Part shown: piece by piece, positions 35,955 to 44,966 of the stretch | Position numbering within the stretch: position 1 is the first letter of the stretch | How the letters are laid out: every line of letters starts with the position of its first letter | Assembly (NCBI RefSeq): GCF_040499845.1 | Contig: NZ_CP159342.1 | Coordinates: forward strand, 3,782,001-3,846,000 | DNA length: 64,000 bases | DNA from: Micromonospora sp. CCTCC AA 2012012 | GTDB lineage: Bacteria > Actinomycetota > Actinomycetes > Mycobacteriales > Micromonosporaceae | Reading direction: 5' to 3' | The notes under the pieces: generated by a model | What the model was told of the DNA's origin: nothing | Databases searched by the model: none | What the model saw: the letters and a program-made list of their open reading frames with translations, nothing else | Program-made: the position numbers and the translations under genes

Positions 35955-36818
35955 TCAGCGCAGCGCGTGCTCCAAGGCGTGCCGCTCGTAGTCGAGCAGC
36001 CGCAGGTCGCGCATCGGGCGACGGAGGTGACCCTTGTGCACGATCCGGACGAAGGCCGGCTCACCGGCCGCCGCCATCCGGCGGATCCCCTCGACGTGGT
36101 CGACGATCCGCTTGCGGATGGTCCGGATCAGCCGGTGCCGGTCCCGCGGGATCAGCCCGTACGCGTCGGCGAAGAGCCGCAGCCGCCGCGGCCGGTCGGG
36201 GTGCTTCCAGCCGAGGGTGATCGAGTCCCGGTCGGAGAAGATCGGCACCCAGGTCCACGCCGCGTACGCCACGTCGTAGATCCGGGCCCCCGGCGAGGCG
36301 AGGTCGAAGTCGATCAGCCCGAGCGTGCCGTCCGGCCGCCAGATCACGTTGTGCGGGGCGGCGTCGTGGTGACAGATCACCTCGGTGTCCGGCGGCGGCG
36401 GGCCGAACGAGCGCCAGACCGCCCCCGGCGGCGGGGTGAAGCCGTACTGGGCGTCGTGGAACATCCGCAGCATGGTCGCCACGGTCACCAGGGCCTCGTC
36501 GGTGACCCAGTGCGGGGCGAGCGGATATTCCCCGCACTCCCCCTCCAGGTACGACAGGACCTCCCGGTTGCGCTCGTCCATGCCGAGGGCGCGCGGGGCG
36601 CCGGTGAAGCCGACGTACTCCAGGTGGCGCAGGAGGGCGTGCACCGAGGGGGTCCAGGGGCCGGCGTTGCGCCGGACGGTGTCCCCCACCCGGACCACGG
36701 TGCTCACGTTCCCGCCGTGCAGCGGGATCTCCTGCGAAGTCACGTACGGTCTCCCGAGGCGCGGCGACAGGTGGCTGGGGTCGCGCCACCCGCCGTAGGC
36801 GCGATCGTCGGTCGTCAC
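35955..36818 (-). CDS. Aminoglycoside phosphotransferase-like kinase (APH family)
   Basis: A 287-residue protein of the APH/choline kinase-like fold. The catalytic loop VICHHDAAPHNVIWRPDG (HxDxxxxN) and the metal-binding LIDFDLASPGARIYDVAY (DFD in place of DFG-like) are intact. The N-terminal lobe (HGGNVSTVVRVGDTVRRNAG) is the nucleotide-binding part. The substrate is unknown; chromosomal members of this family often phosphorylate small metabolites, and resistance cannot be inferred. GTG at 36818 lies six bases after the ftsY stop, so it is probably cotranscribed with ftsY. Confidence 0.85.
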   Translation of the reverse strand: MTTDDRAYGGWRDPSHLSPRLGRPYVTSQEIPLHGGNVSTVVRVGDTVRRNAGPWTPSVHALLRHLEYVGFTGAPRALGMDERNREVLSYLEGECGEYPLAPHWVTDEALVTVATMLRMFHDAQYGFTPPPGAVWRSFGPPPPDTEVICHHDAAPHNVIWRPDGTLGLIDFDLASPGARIYDVAYAAWTWVPIFSDRDSITLGWKHPDRPRRLRLFADAYGLIPRDRHRLIRTIRKRIVDHVEGIRRMAAAGEPAFVRIVHKGHLRRPMRDLRLLDYERHALEHALR

Positions 36819-36824
36819 TCGAGG

Positions 36825-38015
36825 TTACGCGTCCCGGGCGAGCGGCTCGGTACCGAGCAGCGCGTCGACGAACTGCGCCGGGTCGAACGGGGCCAGGTCG
36901 TCCGGGCCCTCGCCGAGGCCGACGAGCTTCACCGGGATGCCGAGCTTGCGCTGCACGGCGATCACGATGCCGCCCTTGGCGGTGCCGTCGAGCTTGGTCA
37001 GCACCACGCCGGTCACGTTGACCACCTCGGTGAAGACCCGGGCCTGCTCCAGGCCGTTCTGCCCGGTGGTGGCGTCCAGGATCAGCAGGGTCTCGTCGAT
37101 CGGGCCGTGCTTCTCCACCACCCGCTTGACCTTGCCCAGCTCGTCCATCAGGCCGACCTTGTTCTGCAACCGGCCGGCGGTGTCGATGAGCACGGTGTCC
37201 ACGGCGGTGTCGATGCCCCGCTTGACCGCGTCGAAGGCGACGCTGGCCGGGTCGGCGGCCTCGGGCCCGCGGACGGTCTCCGCGCCGACCCGGCTGCCCC
37301 AGGTCTCCAGCTGGTCGGCGGCGGCGGCCCGGAAGGTGTCGGCGGCGCCGAGCAGCACGGTGCGGCCGTCGGCGATCAGCACCCGGGCGATCTTGCCGCA
37401 GGTGGTGGTCTTGCCGGCGCCGTTGACGCCGACCACCAGCAGGACGGCGGGCGCGCCGGCCTTTCCGGCGGTGTTCAGCGAACGGTCGAGGCTGGGGTCG
37501 AGGGCGTTGACCAGCTCGGCGGCGAGCAGGGCGCGCAGCTCGTTGGCCGACTTGGTGCCGAGCACCCGGGTGCGCTCGCGGAGCCGGTCGACGATGTCCC
37601 GGGTGGCATCGATGCCGACGTCCGCGGTGATCAGGCTGTCCTCGATCTCCTCCCAGGTGTCCTCGTCGAGGTGGTCGCGGCTGAGCAGACCGAGCAGACC
37701 CTTGCCGAAGACGTTCTGCGAGCGGGACAGGCGGGAGCGCAGCCGGACCAGCCGGCCGGCGGTGGGCTCGGGGACCTCGATGGTGGGCGCGGGGGCCTCG
37801 ACCACCGGTGGCGGCTCGACCAGGATGCCGGTGGAGAGGTCGGACTCCGCCGCTTCGACGGGCGGCCCGGCCAGGTCCTCCTCGGCCCGGGTGTCGACCT
37901 CCGTCTCGGGCAGCGGCGGCTCGGGCCGCCGGCGCAGCCGAGGCACCACCAGGCTGAGGCCACCGAGGATCAGCACGCCGAGCAGGGCGAGTGCGACGAG
38001 GAGGTATTCCTTCAT
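36825..38015 (-). CDS. ftsY: Signal recognition particle receptor FtsY
   Basis: Receptor GTPase that docks SRP-ribosome complexes at the membrane. The 396-residue product begins with a hydrophobic helix (YLLVALALLGVLILGGLSLVV), unlike E. coli FtsY, then an acidic Pro/Glu linker (about 30-85). The NG domain has VVGVNGAGKTTTCGKIARVL, DTFRAAAADQLETW, LIDTAGRLQNKVGLMDEL and TKLDGTAKGG. The helix would anchor it directly in the membrane, as in other actinobacteria. The 146 bases before its ATG are divergent from the PhoD-like gene. Confidence 0.96.
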   Translation of the reverse strand: MKEYLLVALALLGVLILGGLSLVVPRLRRRPEPPLPETEVDTRAEEDLAGPPVEAAESDLSTGILVEPPPVVEAPAPTIEVPEPTAGRLVRLRSRLSRSQNVFGKGLLGLLSRDHLDEDTWEEIEDSLITADVGIDATRDIVDRLRERTRVLGTKSANELRALLAAELVNALDPSLDRSLNTAGKAGAPAVLLVVGVNGAGKTTTCGKIARVLIADGRTVLLGAADTFRAAAADQLETWGSRVGAETVRGPEAADPASVAFDAVKRGIDTAVDTVLIDTAGRLQNKVGLMDELGKVKRVVEKHGPIDETLLILDATTGQNGLEQARVFTEVVNVTGVVLTKLDGTAKGGIVIAVQRKLGIPVKLVGLGEGPDDLAPFDPAQFVDALLGTEPLARDA

Positions 38016-38161
38016 GCCGAAATCCTGTCAGATGCCGGCGACGGCGTCCCACTCACCGCCTCGGCACCCGGCGGAGCTGCGGGTACGCTCGCCGCTGGAA
38101 GGCGTACCGCAACCGCCGGCCGGGTATGAAATGGCCAAATGATCTTCGTCGGAGGTGCGTT

Positions 38162-39874
38162 GTGCCCAGTCCCCGCCTGCTCATCGGCCCGCTGCTGCGA
38201 CGGGTCGTCGACACGCGGGCGACGGTCTGGGTCGAGACCAGCGCGCCCGCGGTGGTCACCGTCCGCACGGCCGACGGCGCCACCGGCACCGCGCCGACCT
38301 TCTCCGCGTACGACCACCACTACGCGATCGTGATCGTCGAGGGGCTCGCCCCGGACGCCGTCACCAGCTACGAGGTGCTGATCGACGACGAGGTCGCCTG
38401 GCCGGTGCCGGAGAGCGGCTTCCCGCCCAGCGTGATCCGGACCAGGGCGGCCGACGACCGGGACCAGCCGGTGACCCTGCTCTTCGGCTCGTGCCGGGAG
38501 ACCACCCAGCACGCCACCGCGCGCAAGCTCCCCCCGGACGCGCTCGACGCGTACGCCCGGCGGTTGATGGCCGACCCGCAGCCGGCCGCCTGGCCGGACC
38601 TGCTGGTGCTGCTCGGCGACCAGGTCTATGCCGACGAGACCTCGCCGACGGTGCGCCGGCTGCTCAAGCGGCGCCGGCGGCGGCCGAAGGACGCCCCGGC
38701 CACCCAGGTGGTCAGCTTCGACGAGTACACCAAGCTCTATCTGGAGTCCTGGCGCGATCCGGAGATCCGCTGGCTGCTCTCCACCGTGCCGAGCGTGATG
38801 ATCTTCGACGACCACGAGGTCATCGACGACTGGAACACCTCCGCCTCCTGGCGGGCGGACATGCGCGAGCAGCCCTGGTGGGCCGAGCGGATCCGCAGCG
38901 GGCTGGCCTCCTACTGGGTCTACCAGCACCTGGGCAACCTCAGCCCGGACGAGATCGCCGCCGACCCGCTCTATGCCAAGGTCACCGCCGCGGAGGACGC
39001 CACCGGCGTACTGCACGAGTTCGGCGAGCGGGTCGACACCGAGGCCGACGTCGCGCACGACACCGAGCGGTGGCGGGCCGTGCAGTATCAGTGGAGCTAC
39101 GCGCTCGACCTGGGCCGGACCCGCCTGGTGATGCTGGACAACCGGTCCAGCCGGGTGCTGGTCTCCGGCAGCCGGGCGATGCTGCCGCCCGGCGAGTGGT
39201 CCTGGTTCCTGGATCGGGCCCACGGCGTCTACGACCACCTGGTGGTCGGCGCCTCGCTGCCCTGGCTGCTGCCGCCGGGCATCCACCACGTCGAGGCGTG
39301 GAACGAGAAGCTCGCGGACTCCCGCCGGCCGTGGGTGGCGAAGGCCGCCGAGCAGATGCGGCGGGCCTGGGACCTGGAGCACTGGGCGTCGTTCAACCGC
39401 TCGTTCCACGCGCTCGGTGAGCTCTTCGCCCGGCTGGGCAGCGGCACGCCCGCCTCGCCCGGTGCCCGGGTGGGGGCCGGGCCGGCGTACGCGCCACCGG
39501 CGTCGATCAGCGTGCTCTCCGGTGACGTGCACCATTCGTACGTGGCGCGGGCCCGGTTCGCCGACCCGGCCGTCCGGACGCCGGTGCACCAGCTCACCTG
39601 CTCCCCGATCCACAACCAGGTGCCGGCGGGGATGCGCCCGCTGATGAAGCTCGGCTGGTCCCCGGGCCCGGCGGCGGCCACCCGGGCGATGGCGCGTTCG
39701 GTGGGGGTGCGCCGGCCGGTGGTGCGGTGGAAGAAGCTGGCCGGGCCCTACTTCGGCAACGCGGTGGCCACCCTCACCCACCGGGGCCGGACCGCCGACG
39801 TGGTGATCGAGGGGACCACCAGCGACGGCCACCTCCGCCCGGTGGCGCGCCAGCGTCTCGCCGACGACGCCTGA
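38162..39874 (+). CDS. PhoD-like metallophosphatase
   Basis: A 570-residue protein with a PhoD-type domain. An N-terminal beta domain (LLRRVVDTRATVWVETSAPA, like purple-acid-phosphatase/fibronectin III folds) precedes metal-site motifs FGSCRETT, VLLGDQVYADE, SVMIFDDHEVIDDW and SVLSGDVHHSY. No signal peptide or Tat motif is present, so unlike classic PhoD it is probably cytoplasmic. The substrate is unknown. GTG 38162 is preceded by GGAGGTG. It is the first gene of the plus-strand block that separates ftsY from smc. Confidence 0.88.
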   Translation: MPSPRLLIGPLLRRVVDTRATVWVETSAPAVVTVRTADGATGTAPTFSAYDHHYAIVIVEGLAPDAVTSYEVLIDDEVAWPVPESGFPPSVIRTRAADDRDQPVTLLFGSCRETTQHATARKLPPDALDAYARRLMADPQPAAWPDLLVLLGDQVYADETSPTVRRLLKRRRRRPKDAPATQVVSFDEYTKLYLESWRDPEIRWLLSTVPSVMIFDDHEVIDDWNTSASWRADMREQPWWAERIRSGLASYWVYQHLGNLSPDEIAADPLYAKVTAAEDATGVLHEFGERVDTEADVAHDTERWRAVQYQWSYALDLGRTRLVMLDNRSSRVLVSGSRAMLPPGEWSWFLDRAHGVYDHLVVGASLPWLLPPGIHHVEAWNEKLADSRRPWVAKAAEQMRRAWDLEHWASFNRSFHALGELFARLGSGTPASPGARVGAGPAYAPPASISVLSGDVHHSYVARARFADPAVRTPVHQLTCSPIHNQVPAGMRPLMKLGWSPGPAAATRAMARSVGVRRPVVRWKKLAGPYFGNAVATLTHRGRTADVVIEGTTSDGHLRPVARQRLADDA

Positions 39875-39888
39875 GTACGCTCTCCGCT

Positions 39889-40329
39889 GTGGACGACGAG
39901 CACCTGCCGGAGACCCTGCGCGCGGTCGAGCACGAGCTGACCGCGCTGCTGCGCCGCGGTCGGGCGCTCTCCTGGGAGATCGCCCGGGAGGTGCACCCCA
40001 ACCTGGAGCCGAACGCGTACGGGCTGCTGCTCTGGCTGCGCCGGTCGGGTTCGATCCGGCTCACCGACCTGGCCACCAAGCTGGGCATCGGCAAGGGGAC
40101 GCTCAGCCGTCAGATCAACGGCCTGGAGGGGCTGGGCCTGGTCCGGCGGGACCCGGATCCGGCCGACCGGCGGGCGGCTCAGCTCAGCCTGACCGAGGAG
40201 GGGACCCGGCGGTTCGACGCGGCTCGGGCCGCCCGGTTGGGGCAGATCCGGCGCACGATGGAGAGCTGGCCGCGGCGGGACGTCGAGGAGTTCGCCCGGC
40301 TGATGCACCGGTTCAACGACACCTTCTGA
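39889..40329 (+). CDS. MarR family transcriptional regulator
   Basis: A 146-residue MarR-type regulator. A helical start (LRAVEHELTALLRRGRALSW) is followed by the winged helix: LLLWLRRSGSIRLTDLATKLGIGKGTLSRQINGLEGLGLVRRD, with the wing DPADRRAAQLSLTEEG. The C-terminal helix completes the dimer interface. GTG 39889 stands seven bases after TACGCT (39876-39881), a leaderless layout. It directly precedes the efflux gene and two matching palindromes (40400-40440), so it most likely represses the pump. After its stop there is a 30-base-spaced direct repeat (CCGTTCCGGGCGGGAA) and a small hairpin. Confidence 0.9.
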   Translation: MDDEHLPETLRAVEHELTALLRRGRALSWEIAREVHPNLEPNAYGLLLWLRRSGSIRLTDLATKLGIGKGTLSRQINGLEGLGLVRRDPDPADRRAAQLSLTEEGTRRFDAARAARLGQIRRTMESWPRRDVEEFARLMHRFNDTF

Positions 40330-40399
40330 CCCGTTCCGGGCGGGAACAGGGCCTGCTGTTCCGTTCCGGGCGGGAATAAGACCTGCGCCACGTCCGGTT

Positions 40400-40440
40400 G
40401 TTGCTTGAGGCAACCAAGCCTTACGGTTGCCTGAGGCAAC
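40400..40440 (+). promoter_or_regulatory. Two palindromic operators upstream of the efflux pump
   Basis: GTTGCTTGAGGCAAC (40400-40414, one mismatch in the dyad) and GTTGCCTGAGGCAAC (40426-40440, perfect) are spaced 26 bases centre to centre, ending 34 bases before the pump's ATG. Paired 15-bp dyads of this kind suit a MarR dimer, and the MarR gene is adjacent. TTGTTG (40398-40403) could be the -35 they overlap. Confidence 0.7.
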
Positions 40441-40474
40441 TCCCTGACCACTTCTGCACCGGAGGCACCACCCG

Positions 40475-42094
40475 ATGACCCAGGCGACAGCGCCCCCACG
40501 GACGGCCGCCGTCGAGATGACCCACCGGCAGATCCTGGAGGCCCTCTCCGGACTGCTGCTGGGCATGTTCGTCGCAATCCTCTCCTCCACGGTCGTCTCG
40601 AACGCGCTGCCGCGGATCATCACGGAGCTCAAGGGCGGCCAGTCCGCGTACACCTGGGTGGTCACCTCCACCCTGCTGGCGACCACCGCGACCACCCCGA
40701 TCTGGGGCAAGCTCGCCGACCTCACCAGCAAGAAGATCCTGGTCCAGCTCGCGCTGACGGTCTTCGTGCTCGGCTCGGTGCTCGCCGGCCTCTCCCAGTC
40801 CACCGGGCAGCTCATCGCCTGCCGGGTGCTCCAGGGCGTCGGCGCCGGCGGTCTCACCGCCCTCGCCCAGGTGATCATGGCGACGATGATCACGCCGCGC
40901 GAGCGGGGCCGCTACAGCGGCTACCTCGGCGCCGTGATGGCCGTCGGCACCATCGGTGGCCCGCTGATCGGTGGCGTCATCGTCGACACCGACTGGCTCG
41001 GCTGGCGCTGGTGCTTCTACGTCGGCGTGCCGTTCGCCATCGCCGCCCTGGTCGTGCTCCAGAAGACCCTGCACCTGCCGGTGGTCAAGCGCCCGGCGAA
41101 GATCGACTGGTGGGGCGCCACCCTGATCACCGCCGCCGTCTCGCTGCTGCTGATCTGGGTCACCCTGGCCGGCGACAAGTACGACTGGATCTCCTGGCAG
41201 ACCGCCGTCATGGTGGCCGGCGCCGTGCTGCTCGGCGTGCTCGCCGTACGGGTGGAGAACCGGGCCGCCGAGCCGATGATCCCGCCGCGGCTGTTCCGCA
41301 ACCGCACCATCACCCTCGCCGTGATCGCCAGCATCGCGGTCGGTGTCGGCATGTTCGGCGCCTCGGTCTTCCTCGGCCAGTACTTCCAGATCAGCCGCGG
41401 CGAGAGCCCCACCATGTCCGGCCTGATGACGCTGCCGATGATCGGCGGCCTGCTGGTCGCGTCCACGGTCGTCGGGCGGATCATCACCAACACCGGCCGG
41501 TGGAAGCGCTACCTGGTCGTCGGCTCCGCCCTGCTCACCGTCGGCTTCGCGCTGATGGGCACGCTGCGCTCGGACACCCCGTACTGGCAGATGAGCATCT
41601 ACATGGCGCTGATCGGCACCGGCCTCGGCATGACCATGCAGAACCTGGTGCTCGCCGTGCAGAACACCGTCGGCCCGCACGAACTCGGCGCGGCCAGCTC
41701 GGTGGTCGCCTTCTTCCGTACCCTCGGCGGCGCGATCGGCGTCTCCGCGCTCGGCGCGATCCTCGGCCACAAGGTCAAGGGCTACATCGCCGACGGCCTG
41801 GCCGGCCTCGGCATCCCGAGCACCGGCTCCGGCAGCGGCGGCGTCCTGCCGAACGTGCACACCCTGCCCGCCCCGATCCGGGCCGTGGTCGAGTCCGCGT
41901 ACGGGCACGGTGCCGGGGACATCTTCCTGGCCGCCGCCCCGTTCGGGCTGGTCGCCCTGATCGCGGTCTGCTTCATCAAGGAGATCCCGCTGCGCCGGCA
42001 CAACGGCGACCCGCTCGCCGACCAGGTGGACGAGGAGTCCGGCGTCGCGGCCGGCGCCGGGGCGGCGGTGGTCCGCACCGGCATCCGGGACTGA
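40475..42094 (+). CDS. DHA2-family MFS drug efflux transporter
   Basis: A 539-residue major facilitator of the EmrB/QacA (DHA2, 14-helix) type. The conserved motifs are VVSNALPRIITEL (helix 1, motif D), WGKLADLTSKK (motif A), CRVLQGVGAGGLTALAQV and GYLGAVMAVGTIGGPLIGGV (motif C of antiporters). It would export drugs or metabolites using the proton gradient. The ATG follows CCGGAGGCACCACCCG. MarR regulator and operators immediately upstream indicate inducible expression. The C-terminal residues after helix 14 are hydrophilic. Confidence 0.93.
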   Translation: MTQATAPPRTAAVEMTHRQILEALSGLLLGMFVAILSSTVVSNALPRIITELKGGQSAYTWVVTSTLLATTATTPIWGKLADLTSKKILVQLALTVFVLGSVLAGLSQSTGQLIACRVLQGVGAGGLTALAQVIMATMITPRERGRYSGYLGAVMAVGTIGGPLIGGVIVDTDWLGWRWCFYVGVPFAIAALVVLQKTLHLPVVKRPAKIDWWGATLITAAVSLLLIWVTLAGDKYDWISWQTAVMVAGAVLLGVLAVRVENRAAEPMIPPRLFRNRTITLAVIASIAVGVGMFGASVFLGQYFQISRGESPTMSGLMTLPMIGGLLVASTVVGRIITNTGRWKRYLVVGSALLTVGFALMGTLRSDTPYWQMSIYMALIGTGLGMTMQNLVLAVQNTVGPHELGAASSVVAFFRTLGGAIGVSALGAILGHKVKGYIADGLAGLGIPSTGSGSGGVLPNVHTLPAPIRAVVESAYGHGAGDIFLAAAPFGLVALIAVCFIKEIPLRRHNGDPLADQVDEESGVAAGAGAAVVRTGIRD

Positions 42095-42099
42095 GGCGG

Positions 42100-42594
42100 A
42101 TGAGCACTCCGGTCGACGACCGCGAGGAGTACGGCCCGGAGGCCCGCCCGCTGCCCTACGAACGCGGCACGGACGGGCCCCGGGTGGTGCTCGTCGGGGT
42201 GGACGGCACCCGCACCTCCGAGCGGGCCGGCTGGTACGCCGCCGGCCTGGCCCGCCGACAGGGTTCCGCCCTGGTCGTCGTCTTCGTCAGCTCACCCGCC
42301 GGCTTCGCCGCCCTGGTGCCCGGGATGGACGCCGGGGCGGTGCAGCGCACCCACGACGAGCTGACCGACGAGCTGCGCCGGGAGTGCCGGCGCGGCGCGG
42401 AGGAGTTCGGCGTGCCGGTGACGTTCCTGTGCCGGCGCGGCGACGCGTACGCCGAACTCCGCCGCGCGGCCGACGAGACCCGGGCGGACCTGGTGGTGGT
42501 CGGCTCCTCGGAGCAGGCCGGGCACCGCCTGGTCGGCTCGGTCGCCACCCGCCTGGTCCGCACCGGCCGCTGGCCCGTCGTCGTCGTGCCCTGA
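42100..42594 (+). CDS. Universal stress protein (UspA family)
   Basis: A 164-residue single-domain UspA protein. It has VVLVGVDGTRTSERAGWYAAGL near the start, ADLVVVGSSEQAGHRLVGSV with the ATP-binding GxxGx9G(S) pattern, and the final strand WPVVVVP. A ~28-residue N-terminal lead is variable. It starts five bases after the pump's stop, so it is probably cotranscribed with it under MarR control. Its role may be stress survival linked to the pump's inducer; that link is inference. Confidence 0.88.
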   Translation: MSTPVDDREEYGPEARPLPYERGTDGPRVVLVGVDGTRTSERAGWYAAGLARRQGSALVVVFVSSPAGFAALVPGMDAGAVQRTHDELTDELRRECRRGAEEFGVPVTFLCRRGDAYAELRRAADETRADLVVVGSSEQAGHRLVGSVATRLVRTGRWPVVVVP

Positions 42595-42645
42595 GCCGCC
42601 GAATACCGGTCGCGGATTGTCGGACCGGTCGGCAAGGATGCCCGG

Positions 42646-43176
42646 ATGACCTGGAGAGCACCGGAGATCAACCGGACCAAGGAACAGACCAACGGCGACG
42701 AGCGCGCGTCCCTGGAGAGCTGGCTCGACTACCACCGACAGACCCTGCTGCTCAAGTGCGCCGGCCTGACCGCCGAGCAACTGAAGACGCCCAGCGTCGA
42801 GCCCTCCGGCCTCACCCTGCTCGGCCTGGTCCGGCACATGGCGGCCGTGGAGCGCTGGTGGTTCCGGATCCGGGCCGCCGGCCAGGACCTCCCGGGCCTC
42901 TACGAATCCGACGACGACCCGGACGACGACCTCAACGCCGTCGCCGACGCCGACGCGGAGGCCGACTTCGCCACCTTCACCGCCGAGGTCGAGGCCGCCC
43001 GCGAGGCCGCCGCCGGCCTGTCACTGGACGACGCCTTCCGGCGCCCGCGCCGCGACGGCACCGTCGAGACCAGGAACGTCCGCTGGGTCTACCTCCACAT
43101 GATCGAGGAGTACGCCCGGCACAACGGTCACGCCGACCTGATCCGCGAACGCATCGACGGCGTCACCGGCGACTGA
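42646..43176 (+). CDS. DinB/YfiT-like four-helix protein (DUF664)
   Basis: A 176-residue protein of the DinB_2/DUF664 type. ASLESWLDYHRQTLLLKCAGL, GLTLLGLVRHMAAVERWWFR and WVYLHMIEEYARHNGHADLIRE carry the three histidines that bind a metal in this fold (His in LVRHM, HMIEEY and RHNGHADL). Members are thiol-dependent S-transferases, often using mycothiol or bacillithiol. A strongly acidic patch (DDDPDDDLNAVADADAEAD) lies in the middle. The gene starts ~50 bases after uspA and ends before a 210-base gap with no recognisable feature. Confidence 0.85.
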   Translation: MTWRAPEINRTKEQTNGDERASLESWLDYHRQTLLLKCAGLTAEQLKTPSVEPSGLTLLGLVRHMAAVERWWFRIRAAGQDLPGLYESDDDPDDDLNAVADADAEADFATFTAEVEAAREAAAGLSLDDAFRRPRRDGTVETRNVRWVYLHMIEEYARHNGHADLIRERIDGVTGD

Positions 43177-43386
43177 CGCCACACCTCCCCCGACCGGCCG
43201 AGGCGGTCCGCCGATCGGCCGCGCCACCCGACCGACCGTCCACACCCGACACCGGGCCGGCAACCACCCCCGCGCGGGACGCGTCTGCCAGGTGTGCGGA
43301 TCGTGGCCGGGTCCGTACCCGCCGTGCGTCCGTCCTCCCGGACGCCGCACGGCGGACACGGGGGCCGCTGAGGCGGGAGCACGACG

Positions 43387-44925
43387 ATGGTCGACGGGGG
43401 TTGGACGACGCATACCCGGAGAAGGACGCTGGGCATGCTGGGGGCGGTCGGGGCGGCGGCGGTGCTGGGCGGCGCGACGTACGGCGGGGGCCGGCCGTCG
43501 CGGGCCGCCCCGTCGGCCGACCCGTGGTATCCCGGGGATCCGACGGACGTGCCGCCCACGGCTGACCGGGGGCCCGCGCCGGGCCGGCCGACGGTGGCGG
43601 CGGAGAACACCCGTCCCGGCACCACCGGATTCCGGCTCACCGGGCACCGGTTCGGCACCGACCGCGCCGGCGAGATCGCCGGGTACGCGCATGCCACCAG
43701 CGTCGCCCCCGGCCAGGAGCTGGAGTTCCGGGTCTCCGTGGCGGCGGCCCGGCGCTGGCGGGTGACCGTCCACCGGATCGGCCACTACGGCGGCGCCGGG
43801 GCCCGGACGGTGACCGCGAGCCCATGGCTGCCCGGCACCCGCCAGCCCGCGCCGCAGGTCGACCCCGACACCGGGGCGGTCTCCTGCGCCTGGTCGACCG
43901 GGTGGCGGCTGCGCGTCCTCCCGGACTGGCCGAGCGGCCTCTACCTGGCCCTGCTCAGCAGCGACAGCGACCACCACCGGTGGATCCCGTTCGTGGTCCG
44001 GGACCCGGCGCGCACCGACGGGGCACTGGTCGTCCTGCCCACCAGCACCTGGCAGGCGTACAACGGCTGGCCGTTGGACGGGCGGACCGGCGCCAGCCTC
44101 TACTACGGTTACGCCGGCGGCGGGCACCGGGACGCCGACCACCGGGCCCGGGCGGTCAGCCACGACCGGCCGTACTCCGACAGCGGTCTCCCCCAGCTCG
44201 CCGAGCACGACATCGGCTTCGTCCAGTGGGCCGAGGGGCAGGGTCCGGAGTTCACGTACGCCACCAGCGAGGACCTGCACACCGGGCGGGTGGACCCGGG
44301 GCGGTACCGGGCGGTCGTCTTCCCCGGACACGACGAGTACTGGTCGGCGTCGATGCGCCGGGCGGTCGTCGCGGCCCGCAACGGCGGCACCAGCCTGGTC
44401 TTCCTCGGCGCCAACAACTGCTACTGGCGGATCGACTACGGGCACGGCGACCGGCTGGTCCGCTGCGCCAAGAGCGCGGTGCCCAAGGGGGGCCCGGTCC
44501 CGCCGACGACGAGGTGGCGCGCCACCGGCAACCCCGAGCAGCAGTTCATCGGCGTCCAGTACGTCAGCGTCGTCGACGGGCACGCGCCGCTGGTGGTGCG
44601 GGGCAGCGACCACTGGTTCTGGGCCGGGACGGGCGTCCGCGACGGCGAACTGATCCCCGAGGTGGTGTGGGGCGAGGCCGACCAGCGGATGCCGGGGGTG
44701 GCCGGCCCGGCGACGGTGGAGCGGACGCTGCTCGCCGACTCGCCGTTCAGCCGGGAGGGCGGGACCATCCGGCAGCAGAGCAGTCTCTGTCGGGCGACCT
44801 CGGGCGCCTGGGTGTTCGCCGCCGGCTCGCTGGGCTGGACCCGGGTGCTGGCCGACCCGGAGGTCGCCGACCCGCGCCTGGCCCGCGCCACCGCCAACCT
44901 GCTGCACCGGGTGCTCGCCGACTGA
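43387..44925 (+). CDS. Exported protein with dimethylformamidase beta-like domain
   Basis: A 512-residue protein. The N-terminus (TRRRTLGMLGAVGAAAVLGGA) looks like a Tat signal, with twin arginines and a hydrophobic core. From about residue 75 it matches the large C-terminal domain of N,N-dimethylformamidase beta-like proteins: GYAHATSVAPGQELEFRVS, VHRIGHYGGAGARTV, LPTSTWQAYNGWP, VVFPGHDEYWSASMRRAV and FLGANNCYWR. Actual amidase activity is not assured; many actinomycetes carry such exported homologs of unknown role. ATG 43387 has GGGAG upstream. It converges on the HAD gene across a hairpin. Confidence 0.8.
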   Translation: MVDGGWTTHTRRRTLGMLGAVGAAAVLGGATYGGGRPSRAAPSADPWYPGDPTDVPPTADRGPAPGRPTVAAENTRPGTTGFRLTGHRFGTDRAGEIAGYAHATSVAPGQELEFRVSVAAARRWRVTVHRIGHYGGAGARTVTASPWLPGTRQPAPQVDPDTGAVSCAWSTGWRLRVLPDWPSGLYLALLSSDSDHHRWIPFVVRDPARTDGALVVLPTSTWQAYNGWPLDGRTGASLYYGYAGGGHRDADHRARAVSHDRPYSDSGLPQLAEHDIGFVQWAEGQGPEFTYATSEDLHTGRVDPGRYRAVVFPGHDEYWSASMRRAVVAARNGGTSLVFLGANNCYWRIDYGHGDRLVRCAKSAVPKGGPVPPTTRWRATGNPEQQFIGVQYVSVVDGHAPLVVRGSDHWFWAGTGVRDGELIPEVVWGEADQRMPGVAGPATVERTLLADSPFSREGGTIRQQSSLCRATSGAWVFAAGSLGWTRVLADPEVADPRLARATANLLHRVLAD

Positions 44926-44932
44926 CGGGCCG

Positions 44933-44959
44933 GCCGGCCCGACGCGTGGTCGGGCCGGC
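44933..44959. terminator. Bidirectional hairpin between converging genes
   Basis: A perfect 10-bp inverted repeat (GCCGGCCCGA at 44933-44942, TCGGGCCGGC at 44950-44959, loop of seven) lies eight bases from each of the two facing stop codons. Confidence 0.7.
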
Positions 44960-44966
44960 ACCCCGG

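Noticed and set aside
35955..36818. Aminoglycoside resistance gene
   Set aside because: Only the general APH fold is visible; chromosomal APH-like proteins have diverse substrates and the gene seems cotranscribed with ftsY.
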